From an uncultured Erysipelotrichaceae bacterium (lineage in GTDB: Bacteria > Bacillota_I > Bacilli_A > Erysipelotrichales > Coprobacillaceae): a DNA stretch of 37,652 nucleotides. Each line of letters starts with the position of its first letter. Positions within the stretch are counted from its first letter, which is position 1. This document shows, piece by piece, positions 15,440 to 23,548 of the stretch. Under the pieces are notes generated by a model. That model saw nothing but the letters and a program-made list of their open reading frames with translations. It searched no databases and was not told the DNA's origin. Made by a program: the position numbers and the translations under genes. The stretch is from NCBI GenBank assembly GCA_900538465.1, contig UPXV01000028.1, positions 1 through 37,652 of the forward strand, read 5' to 3'.

Positions 15440-17068
15440 TTATTTTTCTGCCCACTCTACAAATACGTTTTTACCACAATGAGCAAGTCCTATATAAATT
15501 GTTTTACCTTCAATATGAACATCATATTTTTGAGTTTTAATTTGTTGAATTGCTTCTTTTGCTAATTTCTCTAATTGTTTATTATTTTGACAATACTTAA
15601 ATTCAAGAACATATGAGACCTGATTCTTCTTACTCTTTAAAAGAATGTCACATCTTCCTTTACCTTCTTCTTTATTACTTATAATTTCATATTCGTTTGA
15701 TAGCCAAGCACACATCCCTAACATCATCATGTGATAACTATTTTCATCTTTCAAATCATAATAAGATGGTATTGTTTCCATAATTTTATGATATTTATTT
15801 TTGAATAACTCCTGATTTGAAGTTTTTAAAGCATAAAATAATTCATCTAATAATGTATCAGATACATTTAAATAATATGCTGTTAAATTCATAAACTCTT
15901 CTTGTACTTCTTGATTTGGGATTTTTAGTCGATACATATTTCTTTGTATTTTTTCAATAATTGTTAGATATCCTGCATTAATAAATAAAGCCCATAAACT
16001 TGATGATGTATCTGTCTCAAAAAAGTTTGTTTCCAATGTCACTCTTGTATCTATATATCCATTTTTTAATAACATTTCATAATCATCGTCAAAAGAACTA
16101 TCTCTTTTTGACATTGCATTTTTTATCATTACATTACCACTTGTATTAATCCAATAAGGATTTAGCTCTTTTCGTAATGCATAATTAATGATTGACCAAG
16201 GATTATATATTTCTAGATTACCCATATGATAGCCATCATACATTTTTTTGACATTCTCATCTAACTCTAAATTATAATATTTCAAAAGAGTTTTAACTTC
16301 ATCTTCAGTAAACCCAAAATATTGAGAATATTCATTATCTTTTACTGTATAAACAACAAGATTATTTAAATCACTAAAAATATTTTCCTTAGCAACTCTT
16401 TGAATTCCAGTAAGTAATGCATATTGTAAACTTGTAGATGTTTTTAAAGAATTATGCAATAAAGAAGATAATCCATCTCTTATGACATCATAGCAATTAT
16501 GAATATGTGCTTCAATAAATGGTGTATCATATTCATCAATAAAAACCATAACTTTCTTTTTATAATGTTCTTCTAATTTTTTCATTAAAAAAACCAAAGC
16601 ATTATCAATATTCTCTAAATGTCCATCATCTAAATCTAATAGTCCTTCTTTTATTCTCATATATTCATCTTTATCAAATTCTGATAAATGATTAGATACA
16701 ATTTCACGATATCTTTCAAATTCTTTTCTTAATTGTAGCTTAATATTTTTTACAATTGAATATTGATCCCTTTTTGCATCAGCAAAACTAATAAAAATTG
16801 TTGGGTACTGATTCATTTTTGACATATAACTTGTTTCAACAATTGCTGTATGACTGAAAATGTTTTTTGAATCTTTTGTTATATCAAAAAACTCAGCCAG
16901 CATTGACATATTTAATGTTTTTCCAAACCTTCTTGGCCTTGTAATCAAAGTCACTACAGATTGTTTTTCAAGAAATTCTTTTATCATCATTGTTTTATCA
17001 ACAAAATAATAATTTTCATTTTTTAATCTACAATAATCCACAATCCCAATTGGTAATGCCTTTTTCAT
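15440..17068 (-). CDS. AAA-ATPase-like (PF09820) protein with C-terminal PD-(D/E)XK nuclease domain (542 aa)
   Basis: N-terminal ATPase: start motif LPIGIVDYCRL, then Walker A-like RPRRFGKTLNMSM (about 44-56) and Walker B VMVFIDEYDTP (about 173-183), with an arginine-rich LTGIQRVAKENIFS further on. The C-terminus has a nuclease core, GRCDILLKSKKNQVSYVLEFKYC, with the Asp and the Glu-x-Lys of PD-(D/E)XK. The family is highly expanded in gut Bacillota and Bacteroidota; its function is not established, with defence or selfish-element roles proposed. Own extended -10 promoter at 17095-17100 and ribosome binding site AAAGGGG. It lies between SRAP and a duplicate of the SRAP tail, so it looks like an insertion. 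Confidence 0.88.
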   Translation of the reverse strand: MKKALPIGIVDYCRLKNENYYFVDKTMMIKEFLEKQSVVTLITRPRRFGKTLNMSMLAEFFDITKDSKNIFSHTAIVETSYMSKMNQYPTIFISFADAKRDQYSIVKNIKLQLRKEFERYREIVSNHLSEFDKDEYMRIKEGLLDLDDGHLENIDNALVFLMKKLEEHYKKKVMVFIDEYDTPFIEAHIHNCYDVIRDGLSSLLHNSLKTSTSLQYALLTGIQRVAKENIFSDLNNLVVYTVKDNEYSQYFGFTEDEVKTLLKYYNLELDENVKKMYDGYHMGNLEIYNPWSIINYALRKELNPYWINTSGNVMIKNAMSKRDSSFDDDYEMLLKNGYIDTRVTLETNFFETDTSSSLWALFINAGYLTIIEKIQRNMYRLKIPNQEVQEEFMNLTAYYLNVSDTLLDELFYALKTSNQELFKNKYHKIMETIPSYYDLKDENSYHMMMLGMCAWLSNEYEIISNKEEGKGRCDILLKSKKNQVSYVLEFKYCQNNKQLEKLAKEAIQQIKTQKYDVHIEGKTIYIGLAHCGKNVFVEWAEK

Positions 17069-17094
17069 GAAATCAACCCCTTTATCTTATTTGT

Positions 17095-17100
17095 ATTATA
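17095..17100 (-). promoter_or_regulatory. Promoter -10 of the AAA-ATPase gene
   Basis: An extended -10, TGTTATAAT on the - strand with TATAAT at 17100-17095, 27 bp before the start codon. No good -35. Further upstream a run of seven G (- strand of 17132-17138) stands out in this AT-rich context. Confidence 0.55.
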
Positions 17101-17155
17101 ACATAATTTTTATCTTCTTGATATAAGTATTCCCCCCCTTAATAAAGTCAGAACA

Positions 17156-17740
17156 TTATTCTTCTTCATCAAATAATGACTCTTGTATTTGACCTGAAAC
17201 AATGTCTAAATCATCATTAATTGTTGTTAGAAAGATTTCTAGATAATGATTATCATATAACCATCTTTGTATATCATCTTCCATAATCATTAAAGGCATT
17301 CTCGAATGAACGGGTTTCATTGTATCATTTGCATTGGTTGTAATAATTGTGACTTCATTTTCTTTTTCACGATATATGCCAGCCATAAACAAATAACGAT
17401 TTTTTCTAGATTCAAAAGAGATTTTATGCTTATGTGTATCCCATTCATAAAAACCCTTTGCAGGAATTAAACAGCGATGTTCCTTAGCATCTTGTGCAAA
17501 CATCTTCTTTTCCAATAATGTTTCACATCTAGCATTAATAACTCTTTGAGATTGATTATTTAAAGAATAACCCCATTTCATAGGTTTTAAAACAAGTTTT
17601 TGATCTTGTGATAAGATAACTGGAATTTCATCACCTGGATAAAAATCTTTGTTTGCATCATCAAAATCATATTCATTTTCTTCTACCATCGTTTCAACGA
17701 AACGATAAGTTTCATCATTAAAATAATAACGTCCACACAT
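17156..17740 (-). CDS. SOS response-associated peptidase family protein, YedK/HMCES-like SRAP (194 aa)
   Basis: Begins MCGRYYF: Cys2, exposed after Met removal, forms the thiazolidine crosslink to abasic sites in single-stranded DNA. Other family landmarks are present: MKWGYSL, INARCETL, IPAKGFYEW (with the conserved Glu) and HSRMPLMI (catalytic His). It shields abasic sites during replication. Length is near the short end of the family (about 200-230). The start follows GAGGTG. The tail ESLFDEEE is duplicated near 15400, on the far side of the AAA-ATPase gene. Confidence 0.92.
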   Translation of the reverse strand: MCGRYYFNDETYRFVETMVEENEYDFDDANKDFYPGDEIPVILSQDQKLVLKPMKWGYSLNNQSQRVINARCETLLEKKMFAQDAKEHRCLIPAKGFYEWDTHKHKISFESRKNRYLFMAGIYREKENEVTIITTNANDTMKPVHSRMPLMIMEDDIQRWLYDNHYLEIFLTTINDDLDIVSGQIQESLFDEEE

Positions 17741-17840
17741 ATTTCACAACACCTCACCCTTATTATTTTCTATTATATCCTATTTTAATCACAAAAACAC
17801 AAGAAAAGACTTTATCCTTTTGTTATAGATTTTGAAATGT

Positions 17841-17846
17841 TATAAT
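17841..17846 (+). promoter_or_regulatory. Promoter -10 of the possible nuclease gene
   Basis: TATAAT at 17841-17846, 26 bp before the start codon at 17873. The -35 region is weak. Confidence 0.5.
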
Positions 17847-17872
17847 TTCTATATAAAGAAAGAGGTGTTCAT

Positions 17873-18463
17873 ATGAGTGAGTCCTACAGCAAAAACTATT
17901 TTGAAAAATATGCTGCTTTAACTTTAACCCATATTTTCAATATAAAAGAAAATGATATTGTTCAATCAGATCGTCCTGACTTAAAAATTCCAACTTTAAA
18001 CTTTGGAATTGAAGTGACACAAGCTTTAACACCACAAGAAGCTGTTGCTGATATGAAAAAACCACTTTATGCATCTTTAGACATGAATCCATTTGATGAT
18101 GATACTGATAGTATGGCTTTTGTGATGGAAAAAATAGATAACGCTATAAAAAGAAAAATAGAAAAAAGTCAAAATTATACTGTTTATCAAAATAATGGAC
18201 TTTATATTTTTTCACATTGTCATAATATTGAAGAATCTTTATTACGTGTCTATTTAGAAAGTCTTTCTTATCAAGATTTCTTTTTTAGATATATCTTTAT
18301 TAATTGTGTAACTGATATTTATTGTTTTGATTATCAAAAGAAAAAATTAAGTTCTATTCATTTTCATAAAAGTGATTTAATTGCGATGAACATAAAATCT
18401 TTAATTTATGAAAAAACATGTTCAAAGAAACGAAGAAAAATTATTATATCAAAGACATCTTAA
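17873..18463 (+). CDS. Unknown protein with a possible PD-(D/E)XK-like core (196 aa)
   Basis: No family recognised with confidence. The N-terminal part contains QSDRPDLKIPTLNFGIEVTQA (about residues 34-54, quoted in part): an Asp after a Pro-containing turn, then Gly-Ile-Glu-Val-Thr about 11 residues on, which resembles the D...ExK half of restriction-endonuclease folds with Thr replacing Lys. The rest (YFEKYAALTL, NGLYIFSHC, FRYIFINCVTDIYCFD) has alternating strand-like hydrophobic segments. The C-terminus is very basic (CSKKRRKIIISK). Alone in its transcript, with good ribosome binding site AGAGGTG and terminator. Neighbours SRAP and uracil-DNA glycosylase make a DNA-related role plausible but unproven. 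Confidence 0.6.
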   Translation: MSESYSKNYFEKYAALTLTHIFNIKENDIVQSDRPDLKIPTLNFGIEVTQALTPQEAVADMKKPLYASLDMNPFDDDTDSMAFVMEKIDNAIKRKIEKSQNYTVYQNNGLYIFSHCHNIEESLLRVYLESLSYQDFFFRYIFINCVTDIYCFDYQKKKLSSIHFHKSDLIAMNIKSLIYEKTCSKKRRKIIISKTS

Positions 18464-18475
18464 TGTCTTTTTTAT
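18451..18475 (+). terminator. Terminator between the converging nuclease-like and murB genes
   Basis: AAAGACAT (18451-18458), loop CTTA, ATGTCTTT (18463-18470), then TTTATT on the + strand. The stem includes the stop codon of the + strand gene. Confidence 0.8.
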
Positions 18476-19365
18476 TATTTTAGAATTTGGACTTCACAAT
18501 GCAATTGATAGCCTGTTTGTTCATAAACTTTTTGTTGAACAAAGGCAACAAGTTTCAAAAAATCATCACTCGAAGCATTTCCTCGATTGATGAGAAAGCC
18601 AGCATGTTTACAAGACACTTGTGCATCACCAATATGAATTCCTTGTAAACCACATTCACGAATCAAAGCAGAAGCATAATGTCCATCGGGTCTTTTAAAA
18701 GTACTTCCTGCACTATAGGCCTCCATTGGTTGTTTATGATAACGTTTTTTCATCAATTCCTTAATCCTATTATCAATCTCTTGAAAGCATCCTTTTTGAA
18801 GTTGAAAAATAGCTTCAACAATAATTCCATGATGATGAGTAAAATAACTTTGGCGATATGAAAAAAGAAGATCCTTTTGAGACAATGTGATAAAGTTTAA
18901 ATTTTCATCAAGATAAGTCACACTTTTCACAATATCTTTCATTTCTCCTCCATATGCTCCTGCATTCATATAAATAGCTCCACCTATAGTTCCAGGAATC
19001 CCACATGAAAATTCTAATCCTGTCAATTCATGTTCTAGACAAAATTGATTCACATCTTGAAGAGAAGCCCCTGATTGTACTTTGATTTGATTATTTCCTA
19101 ATTGCTGAATTTGATGAAACGATTTAGCCAAATGAATAAGCATTCCCTGATATCCTTCATCTAAAGCAAGAATATTACTTCCTTTGCCAATCACAAAATA
19201 AGGCATATGATGTTGATGAGCAATTTCAATACATCTTTGTATATCTTGATGTGATTTTGGAAAAACAATATAATTGGCATTGCCACCAATATGTAAAGTT
19301 GTATAGTCTTTTAAAGATATGTTTTCTTGATAATCAATATGATATTTTAATAATTCTTCTTTCAT
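18475..19365 (-). CDS. murB: UDP-N-acetylenolpyruvoylglucosamine reductase (296 aa)
   Basis: Second step of UDP-MurNAc synthesis: NADPH-dependent reduction of the enolpyruvyl group, FAD bound. FAD-binding features are IGKGSNIL (about 59-66) and GIPGTIGGAIYMNAGAYGGE (about 122-141). The catalytic region SAGSTFKRPDGHYASALI carries the Ser that protonates the product, and YRQSYF fits the type-II (Gram-positive) form. Length is typical (about 300). Ribosome binding site AGGAAGTGGTG supports the start. It lies alone between the UDG gene and a convergent gene. Confidence 0.96.
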   Translation of the reverse strand: MKEELLKYHIDYQENISLKDYTTLHIGGNANYIVFPKSHQDIQRCIEIAHQHHMPYFVIGKGSNILALDEGYQGMLIHLAKSFHQIQQLGNNQIKVQSGASLQDVNQFCLEHELTGLEFSCGIPGTIGGAIYMNAGAYGGEMKDIVKSVTYLDENLNFITLSQKDLLFSYRQSYFTHHHGIIVEAIFQLQKGCFQEIDNRIKELMKKRYHKQPMEAYSAGSTFKRPDGHYASALIRECGLQGIHIGDAQVSCKHAGFLINRGNASSDDFLKLVAFVQQKVYEQTGYQLHCEVQILK

Positions 19366-19427
19366 TTCACCACTTCCTTTTTATTATTCTTTACATATTA
19401 TATTCATTTTATGTTTTTTTATGTCAA

Positions 19428-19456
19428 AATAAAACCCAACCTAAAAATGTGGTTGG
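19428..19456 (-). terminator. Terminator of the uracil-DNA glycosylase gene
   Basis: On the - strand CCAACC (19456-19451) pairs with GGTTGG (19441-19436), followed by GTTTTATTTT. Confidence 0.6.
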
Positions 19457-20028
19457 TTTATGTATTTTTGGATTATTGTTCTTATATAGACCATTCTTTC
19501 TGTTTCAAATTGTGGATGGTCTTTTAACCATTTTCGATTCAATGGAGAAGGATGAGGTAAAACAAATAAAGGTTTTCGTTTATAAATATGATCTTGAAAG
19601 ATTAAATCTTCTAATGATTCTTGAGGATAAAAGAACTTAGCAGCATGAGCACCAATTAAGATATAGATTTCAGGTTCAATTAATTCCAATTCTCTTGTTA
19701 AAAAATGTTTAGCACACTGTATAGAAGGTGGATTATCTCCTGTTTTGGCTTTTCCAGGAAAACATCTTCCAATTGATGTGATATAGAAATTTTCAGGATT
19801 ATAGAACTGTTCCCTTGAAATTTGATACCAATCATTTCTTAATTTTTCACCACTAGGATCATTAAAAGGCAATCCTGTTTCCATAACTTTTCTTGATGGA
19901 GCTTGACTAATTTGCATAATCTTAGAATTCTGTTGACCTTGAAAAACAGGTCGAGGTGGATATTCTAAAATATCAAGACATGCCTGACATGTCTTGATTT
20001 CTTGTTTTAATTTTTCAAATGAATCCAT
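19441..20028 (-). CDS. Uracil-DNA glycosylase superfamily protein with Fe-S ligands (195 aa)
   Basis: Removes uracil (or another damaged base) from DNA. Four cysteines sit as Cys14-x2-Cys17 and Cys89-x15-Cys105, the 4Fe-4S layout of family 4/5 glycosylases. The active-site segments are QAPSRKVMETGLPFNDPSGE (about 42-61; in family 4 this is GEAPG...G.PFVG) and LPHPSPLN (about 157-164, catalytic His159). Substitution of the usual Gly-Glu-Ala-Pro-Gly by QAPS marks it as a divergent branch, so the base specificity could differ. The start follows GGTGATAA. Confidence 0.88.
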   Translation of the reverse strand: MDSFEKLKQEIKTCQACLDILEYPPRPVFQGQQNSKIMQISQAPSRKVMETGLPFNDPSGEKLRNDWYQISREQFYNPENFYITSIGRCFPGKAKTGDNPPSIQCAKHFLTRELELIEPEIYILIGAHAAKFFYPQESLEDLIFQDHIYKRKPLFVLPHPSPLNRKWLKDHPQFETERMVYIRTIIQKYINQPHF

Positions 20029-20060
20029 AATTTATCACCAATTCAATTATACCCAATTCA

Positions 20061-20090
20061 AGAAAAAAGTCTATTCAAACGAATAGACTT
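20061..20090 (-). terminator. Terminator of the PTS operon
   Basis: 10-bp perfect stem AAGTCTATTC / GAATAGACTT (20067-20076 and 20081-20090), loop of four, then TTTTC on the - strand. Confidence 0.85.
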
Positions 20091-21369
20091 AAGCTTCTAC
20101 GCCTTCTTTTTCAGCTAATGATTTTTCATAAACTTTAAAGAAAGGATAATAAACTGCCACACTTATAGCAATCAATACACACATAAAGATAACATTTCTA
20201 AAATCCAATGCAGATAAGAATCCTTGTGCAAAGAATGGTGTAAATGATGGATCAATAATATATCCCATGCTTACCAATCCAATACTTTGAGCTAAGTATC
20301 CAAGACCAATAGAAATACAAGGCATTAATACAAATGGAATTGCTAAAATTGGATTTAACACAATAGGTCCTCCAAAAATAACGGGTTCATTGATTCCACA
20401 AATTCCTGGAACAACACTTAAACGACCAATTGATCTTAAATGTTTTACATGTGAGAAACACATTAATAAGACTAATCCTAAAGTGTTTCCTCCCCCACCT
20501 AATACTGCATAACGATACATTTGTAAGTTCATAATATGACTTGCACTTTGTCCAGCGTTCACTAACTCAGCATTTAATCCTGAATTTGTTAAACCTAAAG
20601 TGAAGACAATTGGGAAAATAATAGATGAACCATTGATTCCAAATAACCATAAAATATTTGAGAAAGCAAAGATAGCCATATATGCCCAAATATTATCAAC
20701 ACCTGAAATTGCTGGAGTTAATAAACTCATAATTAATTCTGGTAAAGCTTTACCAGACATTGCCATGACAATTAAATTTAAACCATCAATGATAATAATA
20801 TTAGCAGCAAGTGGTAATAATGAATTTACGAAGTTTGTGACTGCAGTAGGAACACTATCAGGGAATGTAAAGACAACTCTGTTTCCTACAAAACGACAAA
20901 TTTCAACTGACAATAAACCAACAATCAAAGCAACAAATAAACCATCTGCTCCTAAATAAGCCATTGACAATTGACCTTCTTTAACCGGTGCAGCAATCAT
21001 TAAGAATACACACATTGCAATAATTCCATTGATAGCTGATTTCATTTTATAACTTTCAGCTAAAGAATAACTCACACCAAAAGCAGTCACCAATCCAATT
21101 AATCCCATTGTCATTGTATATGGAATTGTAATTGCATCATAATTAGCTACTGCCCATTGTTTCCAACCAATTAATGCTTTTAAGAAAATATTTCCTGTAT
21201 TTAAATCAACTAAATCTAAATTAATTGGTGGGTTGGCAACAATTAAGAAAATAGAACCCACAACAATTAATGCAAGTGACATCATCATCCCATTAGAAAT
21301 AGCTTGTAAATGTCTTTGATTTCCAAGTTTATTTGCTAGTGGAGCTAATAATTTTTCTAATTTACTCAT
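20089..21369 (-). CDS. PTS EIIC component, lactose/cellobiose (CelB) family (426 aa)
   Basis: Membrane channel of a phosphotransferase transporter. Ten or so membrane segments; the family's substrate-site signature GINEPVIFGGPIVLNP lies at about 329-344, and FGINGSSIIFP and LGGGGNTLGL are also typical. No EIIA, EIIB or glycosidase gene is present in the window, so it must borrow these from elsewhere. It follows the RarA-C-like gene by 17 bp in one transcript and is divergent from an RpiR regulator, which probably controls it. The likely cargo is a beta-glucoside, chitobiose-type or lactose-type disaccharide; the exact sugar cannot be told. Confidence 0.93.
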   Translation of the reverse strand: MSKLEKLLAPLANKLGNQRHLQAISNGMMMSLALIVVGSIFLIVANPPINLDLVDLNTGNIFLKALIGWKQWAVANYDAITIPYTMTMGLIGLVTAFGVSYSLAESYKMKSAINGIIAMCVFLMIAAPVKEGQLSMAYLGADGLFVALIVGLLSVEICRFVGNRVVFTFPDSVPTAVTNFVNSLLPLAANIIIIDGLNLIVMAMSGKALPELIMSLLTPAISGVDNIWAYMAIFAFSNILWLFGINGSSIIFPIVFTLGLTNSGLNAELVNAGQSASHIMNLQMYRYAVLGGGGNTLGLVLLMCFSHVKHLRSIGRLSVVPGICGINEPVIFGGPIVLNPILAIPFVLMPCISIGLGYLAQSIGLVSMGYIIDPSFTPFFAQGFLSALDFRNVIFMCVLIAISVAVYYPFFKVYEKSLAEKEGVEA

Positions 21370-21386
21370 GATTTTTCTCCCCTATA

Positions 21387-21998
21387 TTAAAATTGCCATC
21401 CATTAAATTGAAATGCTGAATCAACAACATTTTCTGGATCATATTCTTCTAAGATTTTTGCATATCTTTCTTTATAATCATTGTCAATTTCCATTTGTGG
21501 AATAACTTTACTTGCTTCATTTAAGAAATGGAATGAATCTCTACCCATTGCTTGTCCTCTTTGTGTATGCTTATCTAAAGCATAATCAGGAACTTCAGGG
21601 AATTTACCCATTGCGAAAGATTTAATACAAATGTTCTTTAATAAATCACTTGAACGATCTTTTTCAGATTGACACATATAACGAATAGCGTGAATGAAAT
21701 AGATTGGTCTATCTCCATCAGCATAATCAAATTCTCTACTCATACGATATAAATTATTCACAACAACAGATGCCATTGGATTTCCCATTCCAATATCTTC
21801 TACTGAGATTGTTAATAATCTTCTCCATAATTTTTCTTCTAATTGAGGTGAAGATACATAAAGTTCATAAGCGAACATACAAGCTTGTTCTTCTAATCCT
21901 CTACGAATTGATTTTTGTAATGCTGAGATAACTTCATCGCCTGCATAACCATTTCTTGTGGTAATTTTAGACCATGGATCGTACATTGTTTTTGCCAT
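21387..21998 (-). CDS. Stand-alone protein resembling the RarA/MgsA C-terminal domain (203 aa)
   Basis: The region ALQKSIRRGLEEQACMFAYE...WRRLLTISVEDIGMGNPMA (about 26-77) matches the pattern of the MgsA/RarA C-terminal domain (KSxR...A..y...RRL...a.EDIG). The AAA+ ATPase module that normally precedes it is absent; the protein has its own start with ribosome binding site AAAGGGG. The remaining part (about 110-203) is helical and ends in FQFNGWQF. It is the first gene of the PTS operon. The family assignment is from the motif only; in RarA this domain tetramerises and binds SSB or clamp partners. Its role with a sugar transporter is unknown. Confidence 0.65.
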   Translation of the reverse strand: MAKTMYDPWSKITTRNGYAGDEVISALQKSIRRGLEEQACMFAYELYVSSPQLEEKLWRRLLTISVEDIGMGNPMASVVVNNLYRMSREFDYADGDRPIYFIHAIRYMCQSEKDRSSDLLKNICIKSFAMGKFPEVPDYALDKHTQRGQAMGRDSFHFLNEASKVIPQMEIDNDYKERYAKILEEYDPENVVDSAFQFNGWQF

Positions 21999-22053
21999 AA
22001 TGTCTTGCCCCTTTCTTTTTTCTATGACATAATTGTGCTAGGAGGTGTTTTTT

Positions 22054-22722
22054 ATGAATATTGTACATTTATCAGAAAAATACGAACTTAATGAATTGGA
22101 AAAACAAATTGTTGCTTATATGCAAGATAATATCAATGAATTAAAGTCTATTGGTATACGTCAAATGGCAAAAGATAACTATACAAGCACTTCAACTATT
22201 TATAAACTCTGCAACAAGTTTGGTTTTGAAGGCTATAGTGATATGATTTATCATCTGACATCTACCAAGGATACAAACACCAACTTTCAACATCAATATC
22301 ATGAATATCAAACACAATTCACAACTTTTCTGAAAGATCAATCAAAACGATTCATTGTTTTTGGATTAGGATTTTCCTCTCCAATTGCTGAATATATGCA
22401 ACAACGTTTAACTTTACTTGGCTATCAAGCCATGTGTGTTGTTCATATGGAAATGTTTAGTCAGCTTTTTAACAAAGATACCATTATGATTGTTGTTTCG
22501 TACTCTGGAAAAACACCACGTCTTAATGAAATTGTTGAAACAGCTCATCAGAATCATATTCCGATTATTAGTTTCATTGCAAACTTAGATTCACCTATTT
22601 ACAAGAATTCATCTTTACCTATTTTAATTGGCCAATATGATTCTTTTTCACACGACTTAAATCATGTGAATACTTTCTATGGTGAAACAATCATTGCCTT
22701 TGAAACCCTTTTATTCCCTTAA
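22054..22722 (+). CDS. MurR/RpiR family transcriptional regulator (222 aa)
   Basis: HTH_6 domain at about 1-72 (RQMAKDNYTSTSTIYKLCNK, then GFEGYSDMIYHL) and a short SIS domain at about 85-200 (FIVFGLGFSSPIAEYM, MIVVSYSGKTPRLNEIVE). At 222 residues it is shorter than most RpiR proteins (about 280). ATG 22054-22056 follows AGGAGGTG; a GTG three codons upstream overlaps that site and was rejected. Divergent from the PTS operon with a very short gap (55 bp), so it most likely senses the sugar phosphate produced by that transporter and regulates both directions. Confidence 0.88.
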   Translation: MNIVHLSEKYELNELEKQIVAYMQDNINELKSIGIRQMAKDNYTSTSTIYKLCNKFGFEGYSDMIYHLTSTKDTNTNFQHQYHEYQTQFTTFLKDQSKRFIVFGLGFSSPIAEYMQQRLTLLGYQAMCVVHMEMFSQLFNKDTIMIVVSYSGKTPRLNEIVETAHQNHIPIISFIANLDSPIYKNSSLPILIGQYDSFSHDLNHVNTFYGETIIAFETLLFP

Positions 22723-22779
22723 GCCATCTTTATTATACAAATTACGACATAAAAATTATATCGATTTTATCAACAAAAA

Positions 22780-22809
22780 AACATGTTATGAACTTTGTAA
22801 CATGTTTTT
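22780..22809. terminator. Terminator after the rpiR-like gene (copy 1 of the ACATGTT hairpin)
   Basis: 9-bp perfect stem AACATGTTA / TAACATGTT (22780-22788 and 22798-22806) followed by TTTA; the - strand side has a T-run as well. A closely similar hairpin stands at 23519-23548 on the other side of the CmpB-like gene. Confidence 0.8.
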
Positions 22810-22835
22810 ACATATTTCTATAATTATGCTATGAT
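22807..22835 (+). promoter_or_regulatory. Promoter of the CmpB-like gene
   Basis: TTTACA (22807-22812), exactly 17 bp, TATGAT (22830-22835), beginning right at the end of the upstream terminator stem. The -10 overlaps an upstream in-frame ATG, so the true start must be the later one at 22858. Confidence 0.75.
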
Positions 22836-22857
22836 GGAAATAGAAAGTGGGGATATA

Positions 22858-23511
22858 ATGGTAGATAAAACATTTGCAAAAGGATATTGTTTTGCAAAAA
22901 TATTTATTTTCTTTGTTATTGGATGTTTGATTGGAACCTATTATGAAGAAATTTTATGGTATGTTAGATTTGGGGAATGGGTAAATCGTCAAGGTATGAT
23001 TTATGGTCCTTTTAGTCCTATTTATGGTCTTGGGGTAGCTATATTTGTTGTTATTCTTGGAAAATACAATGAAAAAAGAAGCTGGTTAAAAACTTGGATG
23101 TATGCTGCACTCATTGGTGGAGGTACTGAATTTTTAACAAGCTGGATTGCTGATGTTTGTTTTGGAGTTGTTTTTTGGGATTACTCGCATATGTTTTTAA
23201 ATATTATGGGAAGAACGACAATTCCATTTATGATTGGTTGGGGCATTGGGGGAACAATTTTAATGAAAGTTATTTATCCTTTTGTATCTAAGTGGGTAGA
23301 AAAAGTTCCTTATCGAATTGCTTACCCAATCTATATCATTTCAGTTATTTTTATAACAATAGATTTAATCATTACATATAGTGCTTTTGGAAGAATGGCA
23401 TTGCGTAATAATGGTCAAAAACCATATACTTTTATTGGGGAAATCTATGATAAAGTTTATGATAATGACTTTATGTATCACAAGTTCCCAGTTATGAGTC
23501 CAAAAGAATAG
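22858..23511 (+). CDS. Putative ABC transporter permease, CmpB/DUF1113 family (217 aa)
   Basis: Five or six membrane helices. The N-terminal IGTYYEEILWYVRFGEWVNR (quoted in part) and RQGMIYGPFSPIYGLG are the family hallmark, with GGGTEFLTSW further on. The family is annotated as ABC-type permease but its transport role is unproven. ATG 22858 is chosen because the promoter -10 overlaps the earlier ATG and GTGGGG precedes this one. The gene is a single transcription unit bracketed by two near-identical terminator hairpins, which suggests insertion or duplication. Confidence 0.82.
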   Translation: MVDKTFAKGYCFAKIFIFFVIGCLIGTYYEEILWYVRFGEWVNRQGMIYGPFSPIYGLGVAIFVVILGKYNEKRSWLKTWMYAALIGGGTEFLTSWIADVCFGVVFWDYSHMFLNIMGRTTIPFMIGWGIGGTILMKVIYPFVSKWVEKVPYRIAYPIYIISVIFITIDLIITYSAFGRMALRNNGQKPYTFIGEIYDKVYDNDFMYHKFPVMSPKE

Positions 23512-23518
23512 TTAAGAA

Positions 23519-23548
23519 AAAAACATGTTTCATTTATAACATGTTTTT
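23519..23548. terminator. Bidirectional terminator (copy 2 of the ACATGTT hairpin)
   Basis: 11-bp stem AAAAACATGTT / AACATGTTTTT (23519-23529 and 23538-23548) between converging genes. It serves both the CmpB-like gene and the TPR gene, whose last codons it overlaps. Confidence 0.85.

Noticed and set aside
17132..17138. Run of seven C as a phase-variation tract
   Set aside because: It lies outside coding sequence, upstream of the ATPase -10 region, and seven bases is short for slippage control; noted only as odd composition.
19251..19640. 129-aa open frame on the + strand across the murB start and the UDG end
   Set aside because: Overlaps two well-supported genes on the other strand; the sequence is Leu/Phe-rich shadow without motif or start signal.
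20600..20959. 119-aa + strand frame inside the PTS EIIC gene
   Set aside because: Complete antisense overlap with a conserved membrane protein; no initiation signals.
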